This document shows, piece by piece, positions 26,778-35,099 of a stretch of 64,000 nt of DNA. Each line of letters opens with the position of its first letter. Within the stretch, counting starts at the first letter, position 1. The DNA is from Terriglobia bacterium. GTDB lineage: Bacteria > Acidobacteriota > Terriglobia > Terriglobales > Acidobacteriaceae. The stretch is taken from contig JAIQFW010000033.1 in assembly GCA_020073105.1 (NCBI GenBank), forward strand, positions 21,153-85,152, written 5' to 3'. The notes beneath the pieces were generated by a model. That model was given only the letters and a program-made list of their open reading frames with translations. It was not told where the DNA came from and did no database searches. The position numbers and the translations under genes were made by a program.

Positions 26778-27536
26778 CTAGACCGGCGCCAGCCCCCACT
26801 TGTGCTGCAAACGGCGCTCGATCGTCTTGAAGACCAAACCATCGACGATGTAGCCGATGGCAACAATCAGAATCATGACCGCGATCACCTGGCTCATGTC
26901 GTTGAGGTCGCGCCCCATCATGAGCAACTGCCCCAATCCCAAGCTCACAAAGATCATCTCCCCGGAGATCAGCGAGCGCCAGGCAAAGGCCCATCCCTGC
27001 TTCAATCCGGAAACGATGTAAGGCAGGCTGGCCGGCAGCAGCACATGCCAGAAAAGCGGGAAGCCGCGCGCCCCCAGGTTGCGCCCAGCCATGCCATAGA
27101 TTTTTGGCATTTGCTGGCGTCCGGTTTCCATCGCAATGGTGACCGACAACAACGACCCCATCACCACCACAAAGAGGATGGCTTTCTCGCTCAGTCCGAA
27201 CCAGAGCACGGCCAATGGCAGCCAGCAAATACTGGGCAAGCTCTGCAAACTGACCAGTAGGCCTCCCATGGTTTCTTCCAGAAACTTGTTGCTGGCCACA
27301 CCCAGGCCCAAAATCATCCCTAGAACCACCGACAAGCTGTACCCGAGCAGCATGCGCTTCATGCTGACCATGATGGCGATCCAGAAACTGTGGTCTGCGA
27401 AACCCGCCCGCAGCGATTCCACAACTCCTTGCGGGGTTGGGAAGACATAGGGTGGCCAAACTTTCAGCTTGGCCAGAATGACCCAGATCCCCACCAGCAC
27501 CGAATAAAAGATGGCGTGCCTAGCGAACCGCTTCAT
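26778..27536 (-). CDS. ABC transporter permease, sulfonate/taurine type (SsuC/TauC-like)
   Basis: About 252 residues with 6 hydrophobic helices. The cytoplasmic EAA-type loop reads GRNLGARGFPLFWHVLLPASLPYIVSGLKQGWAFAW. The ATG (MKRFARHAIF) overlaps the end of the ATPase gene by 17 bp, as expected for one operon. It forms the membrane channel of the importer with the two genes upstream. The family also includes nitrate and thiamine-precursor transporters, so sulfonate is a context-supported guess. Confidence 0.88.
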   Translation of the reverse strand: MKRFARHAIFYSVLVGIWVILAKLKVWPPYVFPTPQGVVESLRAGFADHSFWIAIMVSMKRMLLGYSLSVVLGMILGLGVASNKFLEETMGGLLVSLQSLPSICWLPLAVLWFGLSEKAILFVVVMGSLLSVTIAMETGRQQMPKIYGMAGRNLGARGFPLFWHVLLPASLPYIVSGLKQGWAFAWRSLISGEMIFVSLGLGQLLMMGRDLNDMSQVIAVMILIVAIGYIVDGLVFKTIERRLQHKWGLAPV

Positions 27537-28434
27537 GGCCGTACTGCTCCTCCAGGGATTTGTTGATCTCTTCACGAAGCTCGTCCAGGATCTCTCCCGC
27601 GCGCTTTGCCACCGTGACGTCTTCCAGATGGCGCGGCCGCGGCAGGTCGATGAGGAACTCGCTTTTGATTCGACCCGGCCGGAAGGTAAAAAGAACCACA
27701 CGATCGCCCAGGCGAACTGCTTCGCGTACATTGTGGGTCACAAAGATGATGGTGCGGCCGGTTTCCGCCCAGATGCGCTCCAGTTCATCGTGCAGCAGGT
27801 CGCGGGTCTGGGCGTCCAGAGCCGCAAACGGCTCATCCATCAGCAGAACGTCAGGTTCGGTCGCCAGCGCCCGTGCCAGGGCAACCCGCTGCCGCATTCC
27901 CCCCGACAGCTGATGAGTGTAGCTGTCCTTGAACTGCGACAGATGTACGAGGCGCAGGTAGTACTCGGTCTTCTCCCGCCGCTCTGCTTTCGCGACGCCC
28001 TTCATCTTCATTCCAAACTCAACGTTCTTTGCCACCGTCAGCCAGGGGAACAGTCCTAGCTCCTGAAAGATGAGAATACGGTCCGTGCCCGGGCCGTCGA
28101 CGGTCTTAGAATCCACCAACACCTTGCCAGACGTCGCCGGCTGCAGGCCGGCAATCAAGTGCAGCAGGGTCGATTTACCGCAGCCAGAGGGACCGACGAT
28201 GCACAGAAACTCGCCCGGGTTTACTTGCAGGTTGATGTCATCGAGTGCCAACAGCTGCGAACCGTCGTTCGTTTTGTAGCTGAGCGAAATCCCTTTGAGC
28301 GAGACCTTGGGAATTCCGTTGGCGCCGTTCTGACGAAGCGGCAGCACCGCAACCCTGGTGGCCGGCTTCTTGCGGCCAAGAATCGGGGAATGCAGCTCTT
28401 CGGGAAGAGACTGAAACGCGGGGTTCGGTGTCAT
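27520..28434 (-). CDS. ABC transporter ATP-binding protein (SsuB/TauB-like)
   Basis: A 304-residue ATPase with Walker A GPSGCGKST, signature LSGGMRQRVALARAL, Walker B VLLMDEPFAALD and the switch His in IFVTHNV. About 45 extra residues precede the usual start of the ABC domain. The ATG overlaps the stop of the binding-protein gene (ATGA). It powers sulfonate-type uptake with the adjacent permease. Confidence 0.92.
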   Translation of the reverse strand: MTPNPAFQSLPEELHSPILGRKKPATRVAVLPLRQNGANGIPKVSLKGISLSYKTNDGSQLLALDDINLQVNPGEFLCIVGPSGCGKSTLLHLIAGLQPATSGKVLVDSKTVDGPGTDRILIFQELGLFPWLTVAKNVEFGMKMKGVAKAERREKTEYYLRLVHLSQFKDSYTHQLSGGMRQRVALARALATEPDVLLMDEPFAALDAQTRDLLHDELERIWAETGRTIIFVTHNVREAVRLGDRVVLFTFRPGRIKSEFLIDLPRPRHLEDVTVAKRAGEILDELREEINKSLEEQYGHEAVR

Positions 28435-29444
28435 GGAATGGCCTTCTTTCCTTTTTCCGCCAATACCTGGTTGAGCAGGCTCAAGTCATAAAGTCCGGAC
28501 AGGTCCGGCATCTGCCTGCCCAGAAATCCAGCGTCGTAGGCGGAGTGCGCCGAAGTCAGCAAAGTGTTGCGCAACGGGTCGTAGGTAACTTGCAGGCGTC
28601 CGAAGGCATCGCCCAGCACCGCCGCGGATAGCGCCTTGCCCGTTTCCTTTTTGATCTGTTGGTTCAGGATCCCCTTGGCCTCGGGCAAGTGGCCGTTGAT
28701 CCAGTCCGTCAGCTCGACGTGCGCGCGCAGCCATTGCTTCACAACACCGGGATGTTCTCGCAGAAACTTGGCGCTCACAATGAGATTGGTAACCACGAAC
28801 TGCCCCTGCGGCCACAGATCACGCTCATCCAGGAACAGGCGGCCGTTACCTTCACGGATCAGCCGTGTCGCCCACGGCTCCGGGGCCCAGGCCGCGTCCA
28901 GTTCCTTCTTCAGGAAAAGTGTAAGTTGATCGGGATTGGCCATGGGCAGCACCTGGACGTCCCCGCCTTTGTCCGTTGACTTCATACCGTGCGCCTTCAG
29001 CCAGGCCCGCAGCGCCACGTCCTGGGTATTCCCCATTTGCGGCGAAGCCACTCTCTTGCCATGAAAGTCCTCGGGCTTTTCAATGCCCGAATCGGCGCGC
29101 ACCACCAATGCCGCCCCGCCGCTGGCTCCGCCGGCGATCACCCGCAGCGCTTCCCCGTTGGAGCGCACGTATCCCGAGATGGTCGGGTTGGGGCCGACGT
29201 AGGTCATGTCGATCGCGCCCGCAAACAAGGCCTCGATCGCCGACGGACCCGCATTGAAGCTGACCCATTCAATCTTCGTGCCTGAGCCCAGCCCTTTCTC
29301 GAACCATCCGTTTGCCTTTCCCACCATGGCTTGGGCATGGGTGATGTTGGGAAATGCGCCGACTCGAATCACGGTCTGCGCCGATCCGGCAGCTGCGAAA
29401 AGAATAATGAAGATAAAACCAGCGATGATGAGGCGCTTACTCAT
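28431..29444 (-). CDS. ABC transporter substrate-binding protein (SsuA/NMT1 family)
   Basis: About 337 residues. The ATG (MSKRLIIAGF) begins a signal peptide ending SAQ and overlaps the end of the regulator gene by 8 bp. The periplasmic domain has IRVGAFPNITHAQAMVGKANGWF, FNAGPSAIEALFAGAIDMTYVGPNP and LDAAWAPEPWATRL, as in aliphatic-sulfonate and related binding proteins. It should capture the substrate and deliver it to the permease. The molecule bound could be a sulfonate, taurine or another organosulfur compound. Confidence 0.85.
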   Translation of the reverse strand: MSKRLIIAGFIFIILFAAAGSAQTVIRVGAFPNITHAQAMVGKANGWFEKGLGSGTKIEWVSFNAGPSAIEALFAGAIDMTYVGPNPTISGYVRSNGEALRVIAGGASGGAALVVRADSGIEKPEDFHGKRVASPQMGNTQDVALRAWLKAHGMKSTDKGGDVQVLPMANPDQLTLFLKKELDAAWAPEPWATRLIREGNGRLFLDERDLWPQGQFVVTNLIVSAKFLREHPGVVKQWLRAHVELTDWINGHLPEAKGILNQQIKKETGKALSAAVLGDAFGRLQVTYDPLRNTLLTSAHSAYDAGFLGRQMPDLSGLYDLSLLNQVLAEKGKKAIP

Positions 29445-29946
29445 CTCTCCCCCGGTTCGGATTGCCGTGCACCACCATCGGCAGCACAGCTGAGTCTTGC
29501 CCCTTCTTCTTGCGTTGCCCCTTCTTCGATCCTGGGGACTTGGGCGCGACAATGTCGGCCAAGGTGGTGTGCTCCAGAATGTGGGCCGCAGCGTTACGTA
29601 CGTCCAGGAAAATCTGATAGAGCGCCCGGTGCTCGGCATCGCGGTCAATCAAGCTGCGCAATTGCTCGGCGTCACCGAAGGGCGCCAGCGGACCATCGAT
29701 CAGCCGGATGATTTCGCTGAGGCGGATCTCCGATGGCGGGCGCCGCAACTGGTAGCCACCCTTCGCGCCGCGCACGCTCTCCACAATGCGCGCGTTCTTG
29801 AGTTCCAGCAGGATCAACTCGAGAAACTTTTCCGGCAGGTCTTCTTCATAGGCAATGTCGCGAATGCGAATCGCCCCCTGGCTGTAGTGGCGGGCCAGCA
29901 TCATCATGGCTTGCAGTGCGTAAAGTCCCTTTTGCGAAATCTTCAT
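29437..29946 (-). CDS. Rrf2-family transcriptional regulator, cysteine-free
   Basis: A 169-residue protein with a winged-helix N-terminus (MKISQKGLYALQAMMMLARHY) and the Rrf2 hallmark ESVRGAKGGYQLRRPP. There is no cysteine anywhere, so it cannot bind an Fe-S cluster as IscR does. In this it resembles CymR-type sulfur regulators, which sense metabolites or a partner protein. The C-terminus is a basic tail (GSKKGQRKKKGQ). It is the first gene of the transporter operon and has a clear inverted repeat just upstream, so autoregulation of the transporter is likely. Confidence 0.92.
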   Translation of the reverse strand: MKISQKGLYALQAMMMLARHYSQGAIRIRDIAYEEDLPEKFLELILLELKNARIVESVRGAKGGYQLRRPPSEIRLSEIIRLIDGPLAPFGDAEQLRSLIDRDAEHRALYQIFLDVRNAAAHILEHTTLADIVAPKSPGSKKGQRKKKGQDSAVLPMVVHGNPNRGRDE

Positions 29947-29961
29947 GGCGGTCAGTATGCC

Positions 29962-29990
29962 ATAAACCCTATCGGTATACTAGAGTTTAT
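29962..29990. promoter_or_regulatory. 29-bp inverted repeat, probable Rrf2 operator
   Basis: Arms ATAAACCCTA (29962-29971) and TAGAGTTTAT (29981-29990) match at 9 of 10 positions around a 9-nt spacer, 16 bp upstream of the regulator start. Size and spacing suit a dimeric Rrf2 protein. The promoter of the transporter operon should overlap it. Confidence 0.65.
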
Positions 29991-30167
29991 TGACATAGGC
30001 GACATAGCAATCGACTGGCCGCCTGACCGGCAGCCATACACACCGCACAACCGCGTCTGTTTCTATGACATGCAGAACGCTAAGGAGGGAGCATCCAGCT
30101 GAGAGATGCACCGACTTGCAGCTCAAGTGAAGTAAGCATTCACAACCAACCACGCAATCACTGGGGG

Positions 30168-30926
30168 CTAGAGGACGCGCAGCAACAGCACGGTGATGTT
30201 GTCGGGGCCGCCCCGCTTCTTCGCCAAGGCCACCAGCGCCCGGCAGGCCTCCTCGGCACCGCGATTCGTTACGCCCTCGCGGATCTCCGCTTCGCTGAGC
30301 ATTCCCCACAGGCCATCGGAACACAGCACCAGCGCATCACCGGATTTCAGATCAACTGGGTTCTCAGGAGCATCCGGAGAAACCTCCAAACCCACCCCCA
30401 AAGCGGCGGTGAGAACGTGCCGCTGGGGATGCACCTCGGCTTCCTCCTCCGTGATGGTTCCGTTCTCCACGAGACGGCTCACGTAAGAGTGATCGTGGGT
30501 CACGCGGGCGGTCTCCCCGCCTCGAAGCAGGTACAAACGACTGTCCCCGATGTGCGCGTAATAGAGATGCTTTGCCAGAACAACCACGGCGGTAGCCGTG
30601 GTTCCCATTCCCCGCAGTTCAGGGTGCTGGAGGGCATGCCGGGAGATACGCTGGTGCGCCTCATGAAACCCGGCAGCCAGCGCGGACTGCGCGTCGCCAC
30701 CCGACATCGCCGCGTAAACCTCCTGGATGGCTTCGACCGCAATGTGACTGGCTTCCTGCCCCCCTTCGTGGCCACCCATGCCATCGGCCACGATCGCTAA
30801 TCTCCCCTTGCGCTCAAACTCGGCATCATTGGCGGGCTCCCAATAGGAATAGTGGTCTTCATTATTCTGGCGCTGGCAGCCCACATCGCTCAGGCCAGCC
30901 ACATCAATTCCCTTACGTATCTGCAT
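30168..30926 (-). CDS. PP2C-family Ser/Thr protein phosphatase
   Basis: About 252 residues, from the ATG giving MQIRKGIDVAGLSDVG. Metal-binding motifs in order are QNNEDHY, VADGMGGHEGG, GTTATAVVV, HIGDSRLYLLR, LCSDGLWGML and GGPDNITVLLL. All key Asp residues of a metal-dependent PP2C/PPM phosphatase are present. It would reverse Ser/Thr phosphorylation by Hanks-type kinases, which are common in this phylum; none lies beside it. It stands alone on the minus strand. Confidence 0.92.
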   Translation of the reverse strand: MQIRKGIDVAGLSDVGCQRQNNEDHYSYWEPANDAEFERKGRLAIVADGMGGHEGGQEASHIAVEAIQEVYAAMSGGDAQSALAAGFHEAHQRISRHALQHPELRGMGTTATAVVVLAKHLYYAHIGDSRLYLLRGGETARVTHDHSYVSRLVENGTITEEEAEVHPQRHVLTAALGVGLEVSPDAPENPVDLKSGDALVLCSDGLWGMLSEAEIREGVTNRGAEEACRALVALAKKRGGPDNITVLLLRVL

Positions 30927-31239
30927 GAAAACTGCGATTATACCGGACGCCTGCCTTCTGATTGCTTGCCTCCGCTTCGGGGACAGTTTCCCCATCTCCG
31001 ATTAGGTGAGGCTCTGGACCTTTTCTTCCCGCTCTCAGCGATTCTTCGCGTACTTCGCGGTTAGAAGCTTTGATCGCAAAGACGCAAAGTGCAGGCAAAG
31101 ATCGTAAAGAAATTCATGCCTGAGATTAGGACGTTGCTCCCTCCAGATGACATTTGTCACCGAAACCGCGTGATGATTTCCACTGGCGGCACCTCACCGC
31201 TTCTTCGATCATGGCTTCAGTTCGACAGACGGAGGCGGA
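30927..31239. other. divergent intergenic region with dispersed-repeat sequence
   Basis: A 313-bp gap between the divergent phosphatase and ABC-exporter genes. Around 31030-31110 it contains TTCGCGTACTTCGCGGTTA and GATCGCAAAGACGCAAAG, members of the CGCAAAG/CTTTGCG-type intergenic repeat seen in other forms near 60550 and 61400-61560. The ABC ATPase start at 31240 has a good GGAGGCGGA ribosome site. Confidence 0.55.
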
Positions 31240-32199
31240 ATGATCGCAACCCTTCAAGTTCAGGAACCTACGGACAAGCCGCCGGACAGCTCCGAGGTCG
31301 CTCACCTTCAGGGTGTGAGCAAACACTTCGGTGAAGTACGAGCCCTTCATAACGTGGACTTCTCCGTGCGCCCGGGCGAACTGGTTGCGCTCCTGGGGCC
31401 CAACGGTGCCGGGAAAACTACGGCCGTCAAACTGTTTCTTGGACTCGCCCGGCCGACCGCCGGCAAGGTCCGCATCCTTGGGGGAAATCCCGTGCAGTCC
31501 GAGGTCCGCATGCGGATCGGCGCCATGATGCAGGTGGCCAAGGTGCCAGAGACTCTGCGAGTGCGCGAGCATATCGACCTATTCTCTTCTTATTACTCGA
31601 AGCCGCTGCTACTCGAAGAGACCCTAATCATCGCCGGTCTGCTGGAAATCAAAGACAGAATTTTCGGCGAACTTTCCGGTGGTCAGAAACAGAGGCTGCT
31701 GTTTGCTCTCGCCGTGTGTGGCGATCCCGACCTTCTGATCCTGGATGAGCCCACGGTTGGGCTGGATGTCGAGGCCCGCAGACTTCTGTGGGAACAGATT
31801 CGCAAGTTGGTATCGCGCGGAAAGACCGTACTTCTCACTACCCATTACCTTGAAGAAGCCGATTCCCTGGCGGACCGCGTGGTGGTGATCAATCACGGCG
31901 AAATCATCGCCGAAGGCACGCCCGCCGAAATCAAGTCCAAGATTACCGGACGTCGCATCCGTTGCTTGACCCGCCTGGATATCAGCACCCTGAGGAGCCT
32001 TCCCGGCGTACTCGATGTACAGAAGGACCGAGACCAATTCGAAATCCGCGTAACCGAGGCCGAGCCCGTGCTGCGGGAACTATTGCGGCGGGATTCCGCG
32101 GTGAGTGGCATTGAGGTCACCAGCGCGGGGCTCGAAGAAGCTTTTCTTGCCCTCACACAAAACAACAACGGCGATTCGATGCCGTCAGGGAGGAACTAA
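31240..32199 (+). CDS. ABC-2 type exporter, ATP-binding protein
   Basis: A 319-residue ATPase with Walker A LLGPNGAGKTT, signature LSGGQKQRLLFAL, Walker B LLILDEPTVGLD and switch TTHYLEEAD. A C-terminal domain typical of DrrA/NatA-type ATPases follows (ALTQNN end). It energises export through the permease encoded 2 bp downstream. The set of ATPase, permease, DesK-like kinase and regulator resembles drug or lipid-stress efflux cassettes such as the linearmycin-resistance type. The substrate is unknown. Confidence 0.92.
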   Translation: MIATLQVQEPTDKPPDSSEVAHLQGVSKHFGEVRALHNVDFSVRPGELVALLGPNGAGKTTAVKLFLGLARPTAGKVRILGGNPVQSEVRMRIGAMMQVAKVPETLRVREHIDLFSSYYSKPLLLEETLIIAGLLEIKDRIFGELSGGQKQRLLFALAVCGDPDLLILDEPTVGLDVEARRLLWEQIRKLVSRGKTVLLTTHYLEEADSLADRVVVINHGEIIAEGTPAEIKSKITGRRIRCLTRLDISTLRSLPGVLDVQKDRDQFEIRVTEAEPVLRELLRRDSAVSGIEVTSAGLEEAFLALTQNNNGDSMPSGRN

Positions 32200-32201
32200 T
32201 C

Positions 32202-33020
32202 ATGACCACTGCCTCTACGATGCTCATGCCCACCGCTGTGGCAAGACCGCTGAGCCAGACTCTCACCATCTACTGGAAGGAAGTAAAGTGCGAGTTCCTG
32301 ACCCGCCTCCGGCTTCGAGCCTACTCGCTCGCCACGATTGGCTTTCCGGTGATGTTCTATGTGCTGTTCGGGCTGGTGCTGAACTCCAAGGACGCCGCTA
32401 TCGGGAGCACCCACTTCGCCACCTACTTGATCGCCACCTACGGCACGTTTGGAGTGATGGGGGCATCACTTTTTGGCACCGCCGGAGGACTGGCGGCCGA
32501 GCGTGGTTTGGGATGGCTCCAGGTCAAGCGCGCCAGCCCCATGCCCCCGTTCGCCTACTTTGCCGCCAAGGTCGCCATGAGTGTGATCTTCAGCGCCATC
32601 GTCGTGCTGTTGCTTTTTACCTTGGGAGTTACGTTGGGCGGCGTGCATTTGTCTCCGGCAGAGACAATCAAACTGCTAGGTACGCTCGTCCTCGGTTCCC
32701 TTCCCTTCTGTGCCCTGGGCTTGGCGATTGGTTACTTTGCCGGCCCAAACTCCGCGGTTGCGATCATCAATCTGATTTATCTTCCTTTGTCCTTCTGCTC
32801 CGGATTGTGGGTGCCGCTGACATTCCTGCCCAACCTGCTGCAGAAGTTTGCCCACGTGCTTCCTCCCTATCATCTCTCGCAGTTGGCTTTGGGGATTGTG
32901 GGCGGCGGACAGCACGAATCGAACTGGATCCACTGGGAAGTTCTGATCGGGTTCACCCTGATTTGCCTGGGTGTGGCGCGCATTGGGTTCCAGCGCGATG
33001 AAGGAAAGATGTATGGCTAA
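32202..33020 (+). CDS. ABC-2 type exporter permease
   Basis: A 272-residue membrane protein with six hydrophobic segments, for example FPVMFYVLFGLVL, VIFSAIVVLLLFTLGV and LIYLPLSFCSGLWVPLTFLP. The last motif, near the fifth helix, is typical of ABC-2 permeases. The start ATG follows the ATPase stop immediately, so the two are co-translated. Confidence 0.9.
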   Translation: MTTASTMLMPTAVARPLSQTLTIYWKEVKCEFLTRLRLRAYSLATIGFPVMFYVLFGLVLNSKDAAIGSTHFATYLIATYGTFGVMGASLFGTAGGLAAERGLGWLQVKRASPMPPFAYFAAKVAMSVIFSAIVVLLLFTLGVTLGGVHLSPAETIKLLGTLVLGSLPFCALGLAIGYFAGPNSAVAIINLIYLPLSFCSGLWVPLTFLPNLLQKFAHVLPPYHLSQLALGIVGGGQHESNWIHWEVLIGFTLICLGVARIGFQRDEGKMYG

Positions 33021-33222
33021 AATCCTGGTCCGGAATGAAAACAACATGACTAACCAAATTGTGTGTTGGCTGCTGGTTTCCACATCGCTTCTCCTGCTGG
33101 TCGCTATAGGTAAGCTGGACTTGCTGGTCATTGTGCTCCCGATGTCGCTCTTGCTGACGCTGGCAATCGCGTGGTCGGGGCGGCAAGAAAATCGCCTGAC
33201 GCCGGGCGCAAAAAAGAGGTAG
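33013..33222 (+). CDS. small two-helix membrane protein
   Basis: About 69 residues from the ATG at 33013, which overlaps the permease end by 8 bp; another ATG lies at 33046. Two hydrophobic segments (IVCWLLVSTSLLLLVAIG and LLVIVLPMSLLLTLAIAW) are followed by a basic tail. I do not recognise the family. Its position between permease and sensor kinase suggests an accessory subunit. Confidence 0.6.
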   Translation: MAKILVRNENNMTNQIVCWLLVSTSLLLLVAIGKLDLLVIVLPMSLLLTLAIAWSGRQENRLTPGAKKR

Positions 33223-33235
33223 CCTAGGACTGAAA

Positions 33236-34330
33236 ATGAAGATTGTCGCCAGAAACTCGGAGCAGGGATGGGCCTCTTACACGCCCCTGGCCTACTTCGG
33301 CTTCTTCTTTCTGCAGCCTATCCTGGAGCATGCGAGCCCGGCAAAGTGGGCACTCACCGCTCTGGGCACGGTCATATTTGTAGTTCTGTATTTCGGCGTT
33401 TTCTGGCTCAAGAACAAGACCTGGCAACTATTGGATCTTGGCGCCATGGTGTTGGTGGGTGTGGTGTACGCTCCGTTCAATACCGGTGCATCTTGCTTCT
33501 TCATTTTTGCCGCAGCGTTGCTCCCATACATCGTAGACGCGGACTTGGCCGTCCTGGAATTCATTGCAGTCATCGTGGGCATCGCCGGGCTGGAAACCTG
33601 GTTGCTCCACCTGTCCGGCTGGTTCTTGCTCTATGCCGCCGGCCTGTCCCTGGTGGTCGGGGGGACCAACATCTTCTTCGCCCAGCGTTCCCGGATGTAC
33701 TTCAAACTGAAGGCGGCGAATGACGAAATCGAGCATCTGGCGAAGGTCGCGGAGCGCGAGCGTATCGCACGTGATCTGCACGACGTGCTGGGGCACACGC
33801 TGTCGGTGATCATCCTTAAATCCGAATTGGCCGGCAAATTGATCGATCGCGATCCCGCCCGGGCCAAAGCCGAGATCGCCGATGTGGAGCGCACTTCCCG
33901 CGAGGCTCTGACCGAGGTTCGCAGCACCATTCGCGGCTATCGGGCGCACACTTTGGAGACCGAACTCAAGCAGGCCACGGCAGCACTGGAGACCGCAGGC
34001 GTAGCCGTGCAATCGGAGTTCAAGGAAGTCAACCTCACGCCCGCGCAAGAGAGCGTCGTAGCTCTGGTGGTCCGGGAAGCCATTACCAATGTGGTCCGCC
34101 ATGCCGGCGCCCGTACCTGTCTGCTGCGGCTCGCTCAGCAAAACGGCACCTGCCACTTGGAAATTCAAGACGACGGTCACGGCGGCGGGTTGCTCGAAGG
34201 CAACGGCCTGCGCGGCATGCGCGAACGCATCGAAGCGCTCGGAGGCACCCTCATCCGGAAAACCAATCCGGGGACCCGGCTCACCATCGAGTTCCCGCTT
34301 AAACCCAATGCAGAAAGTGGACTCTGTTGA
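33236..34330 (+). CDS. sensor histidine kinase, DesK/NarX (HisKA_3) type
   Basis: A 364-residue kinase. The N-terminus has about five or six membrane helices (residues 15-155). A short coiled segment and the dimerisation domain follow, with the phospho-acceptor His in ERERIARDLHDVLGHTLSV. The HATPase domain has REAITNVVRHA, IQDDGHGGG and GLRGMRERIEALGG. With almost no periplasmic domain it should sense a membrane state, as DesK does, or the activity of the adjacent exporter. Confidence 0.92.
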   Translation: MKIVARNSEQGWASYTPLAYFGFFFLQPILEHASPAKWALTALGTVIFVVLYFGVFWLKNKTWQLLDLGAMVLVGVVYAPFNTGASCFFIFAAALLPYIVDADLAVLEFIAVIVGIAGLETWLLHLSGWFLLYAAGLSLVVGGTNIFFAQRSRMYFKLKAANDEIEHLAKVAERERIARDLHDVLGHTLSVIILKSELAGKLIDRDPARAKAEIADVERTSREALTEVRSTIRGYRAHTLETELKQATAALETAGVAVQSEFKEVNLTPAQESVVALVVREAITNVVRHAGARTCLLRLAQQNGTCHLEIQDDGHGGGLLEGNGLRGMRERIEALGGTLIRKTNPGTRLTIEFPLKPNAESGLC

Positions 34331-34959
34331 ATCCCACAGTCAAGACCGCCCGCAAGCTGATTCGCGTGGTCATCGCCGAAGATCAGGGTATGGTCTTGGG
34401 CGCACTCGCCGCCCTGCTTGAAATTGAGGGCGACATAGGAGTGGTCGCACGGTCCCACAATGGCAAGGAAGCCCTACAGGCCGTTCTGGAACATAAACCC
34501 GAGGTCTTGATCACCGACATCGAAATGCCGGAGATGACCGGTCTCGACGTCGCAGCAGAACTGAAACGCCGGCGAGCCAGTACACGCGTCATAATCCTTA
34601 CGACTTTTGCCCGCGCCGGGTATCTGCGCCGCGCTCTGGAAGCCGGGGCATCGGGATACTTATTGAAAGACATGCGCGCTGAGGAGTTGGCCGAAGCCGT
34701 TCGCCGCGTGCACCAGGGATTGCGTGTGATCGATCCCGAACTGGCGACCGAAGCCTGGGCCGAGGCCGATCCTCTTACCGACCGCGAGCGCCAGGTGTTG
34801 CGCCTGGCGGGCGATGGCAAGGCCAGCGGCGATATTGCCTCCGATCTCGGTCTTTCCGAGGGGACCGTGCGCAACTATCTTTCCGAGGCCATCAGCAAGC
34901 TGGGAGCCAACAATCGCGTGGAAGCCGCCCGCATCGCCCGCACCAAGGGCTGGTTGTAG
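34327..34959 (+). CDS. response regulator, NarL/DesR (LuxR-HTH) family
   Basis: A 210-residue regulator starting at a TTG that overlaps the kinase stop (TTGA). The receiver domain has the acidic pocket ViAEDQ, the phospho-acceptor Asp in LITDIEMPEMTG, the Thr in ILTTFA and the Lys in YLLKDM. The C-terminal LuxR-type HTH reads LTDRERQVLRLAGDGKASGDIASDLGLSEGTVRNYL in two adjoining parts. It is the partner of the upstream kinase and probably controls the exporter genes ahead of it. Confidence 0.93.
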   Translation: MNPTVKTARKLIRVVIAEDQGMVLGALAALLEIEGDIGVVARSHNGKEALQAVLEHKPEVLITDIEMPEMTGLDVAAELKRRRASTRVIILTTFARAGYLRRALEAGASGYLLKDMRAEELAEAVRRVHQGLRVIDPELATEAWAEADPLTDRERQVLRLAGDGKASGDIASDLGLSEGTVRNYLSEAISKLGANNRVEAARIARTKGWL

Positions 34960-35099
34960 ATCTGGCAAACTTAGTTTCCAGCCCCCCTTTACACCGGGTA
35001 TACAATTGCGCCCAACAGTCTACGACTGTCTAGTACCGCTGTGCACTTAGGTTAATGTTGACCGCGGCGGGCCGGAGACAGCCGTTCAAGGGGCACTCC

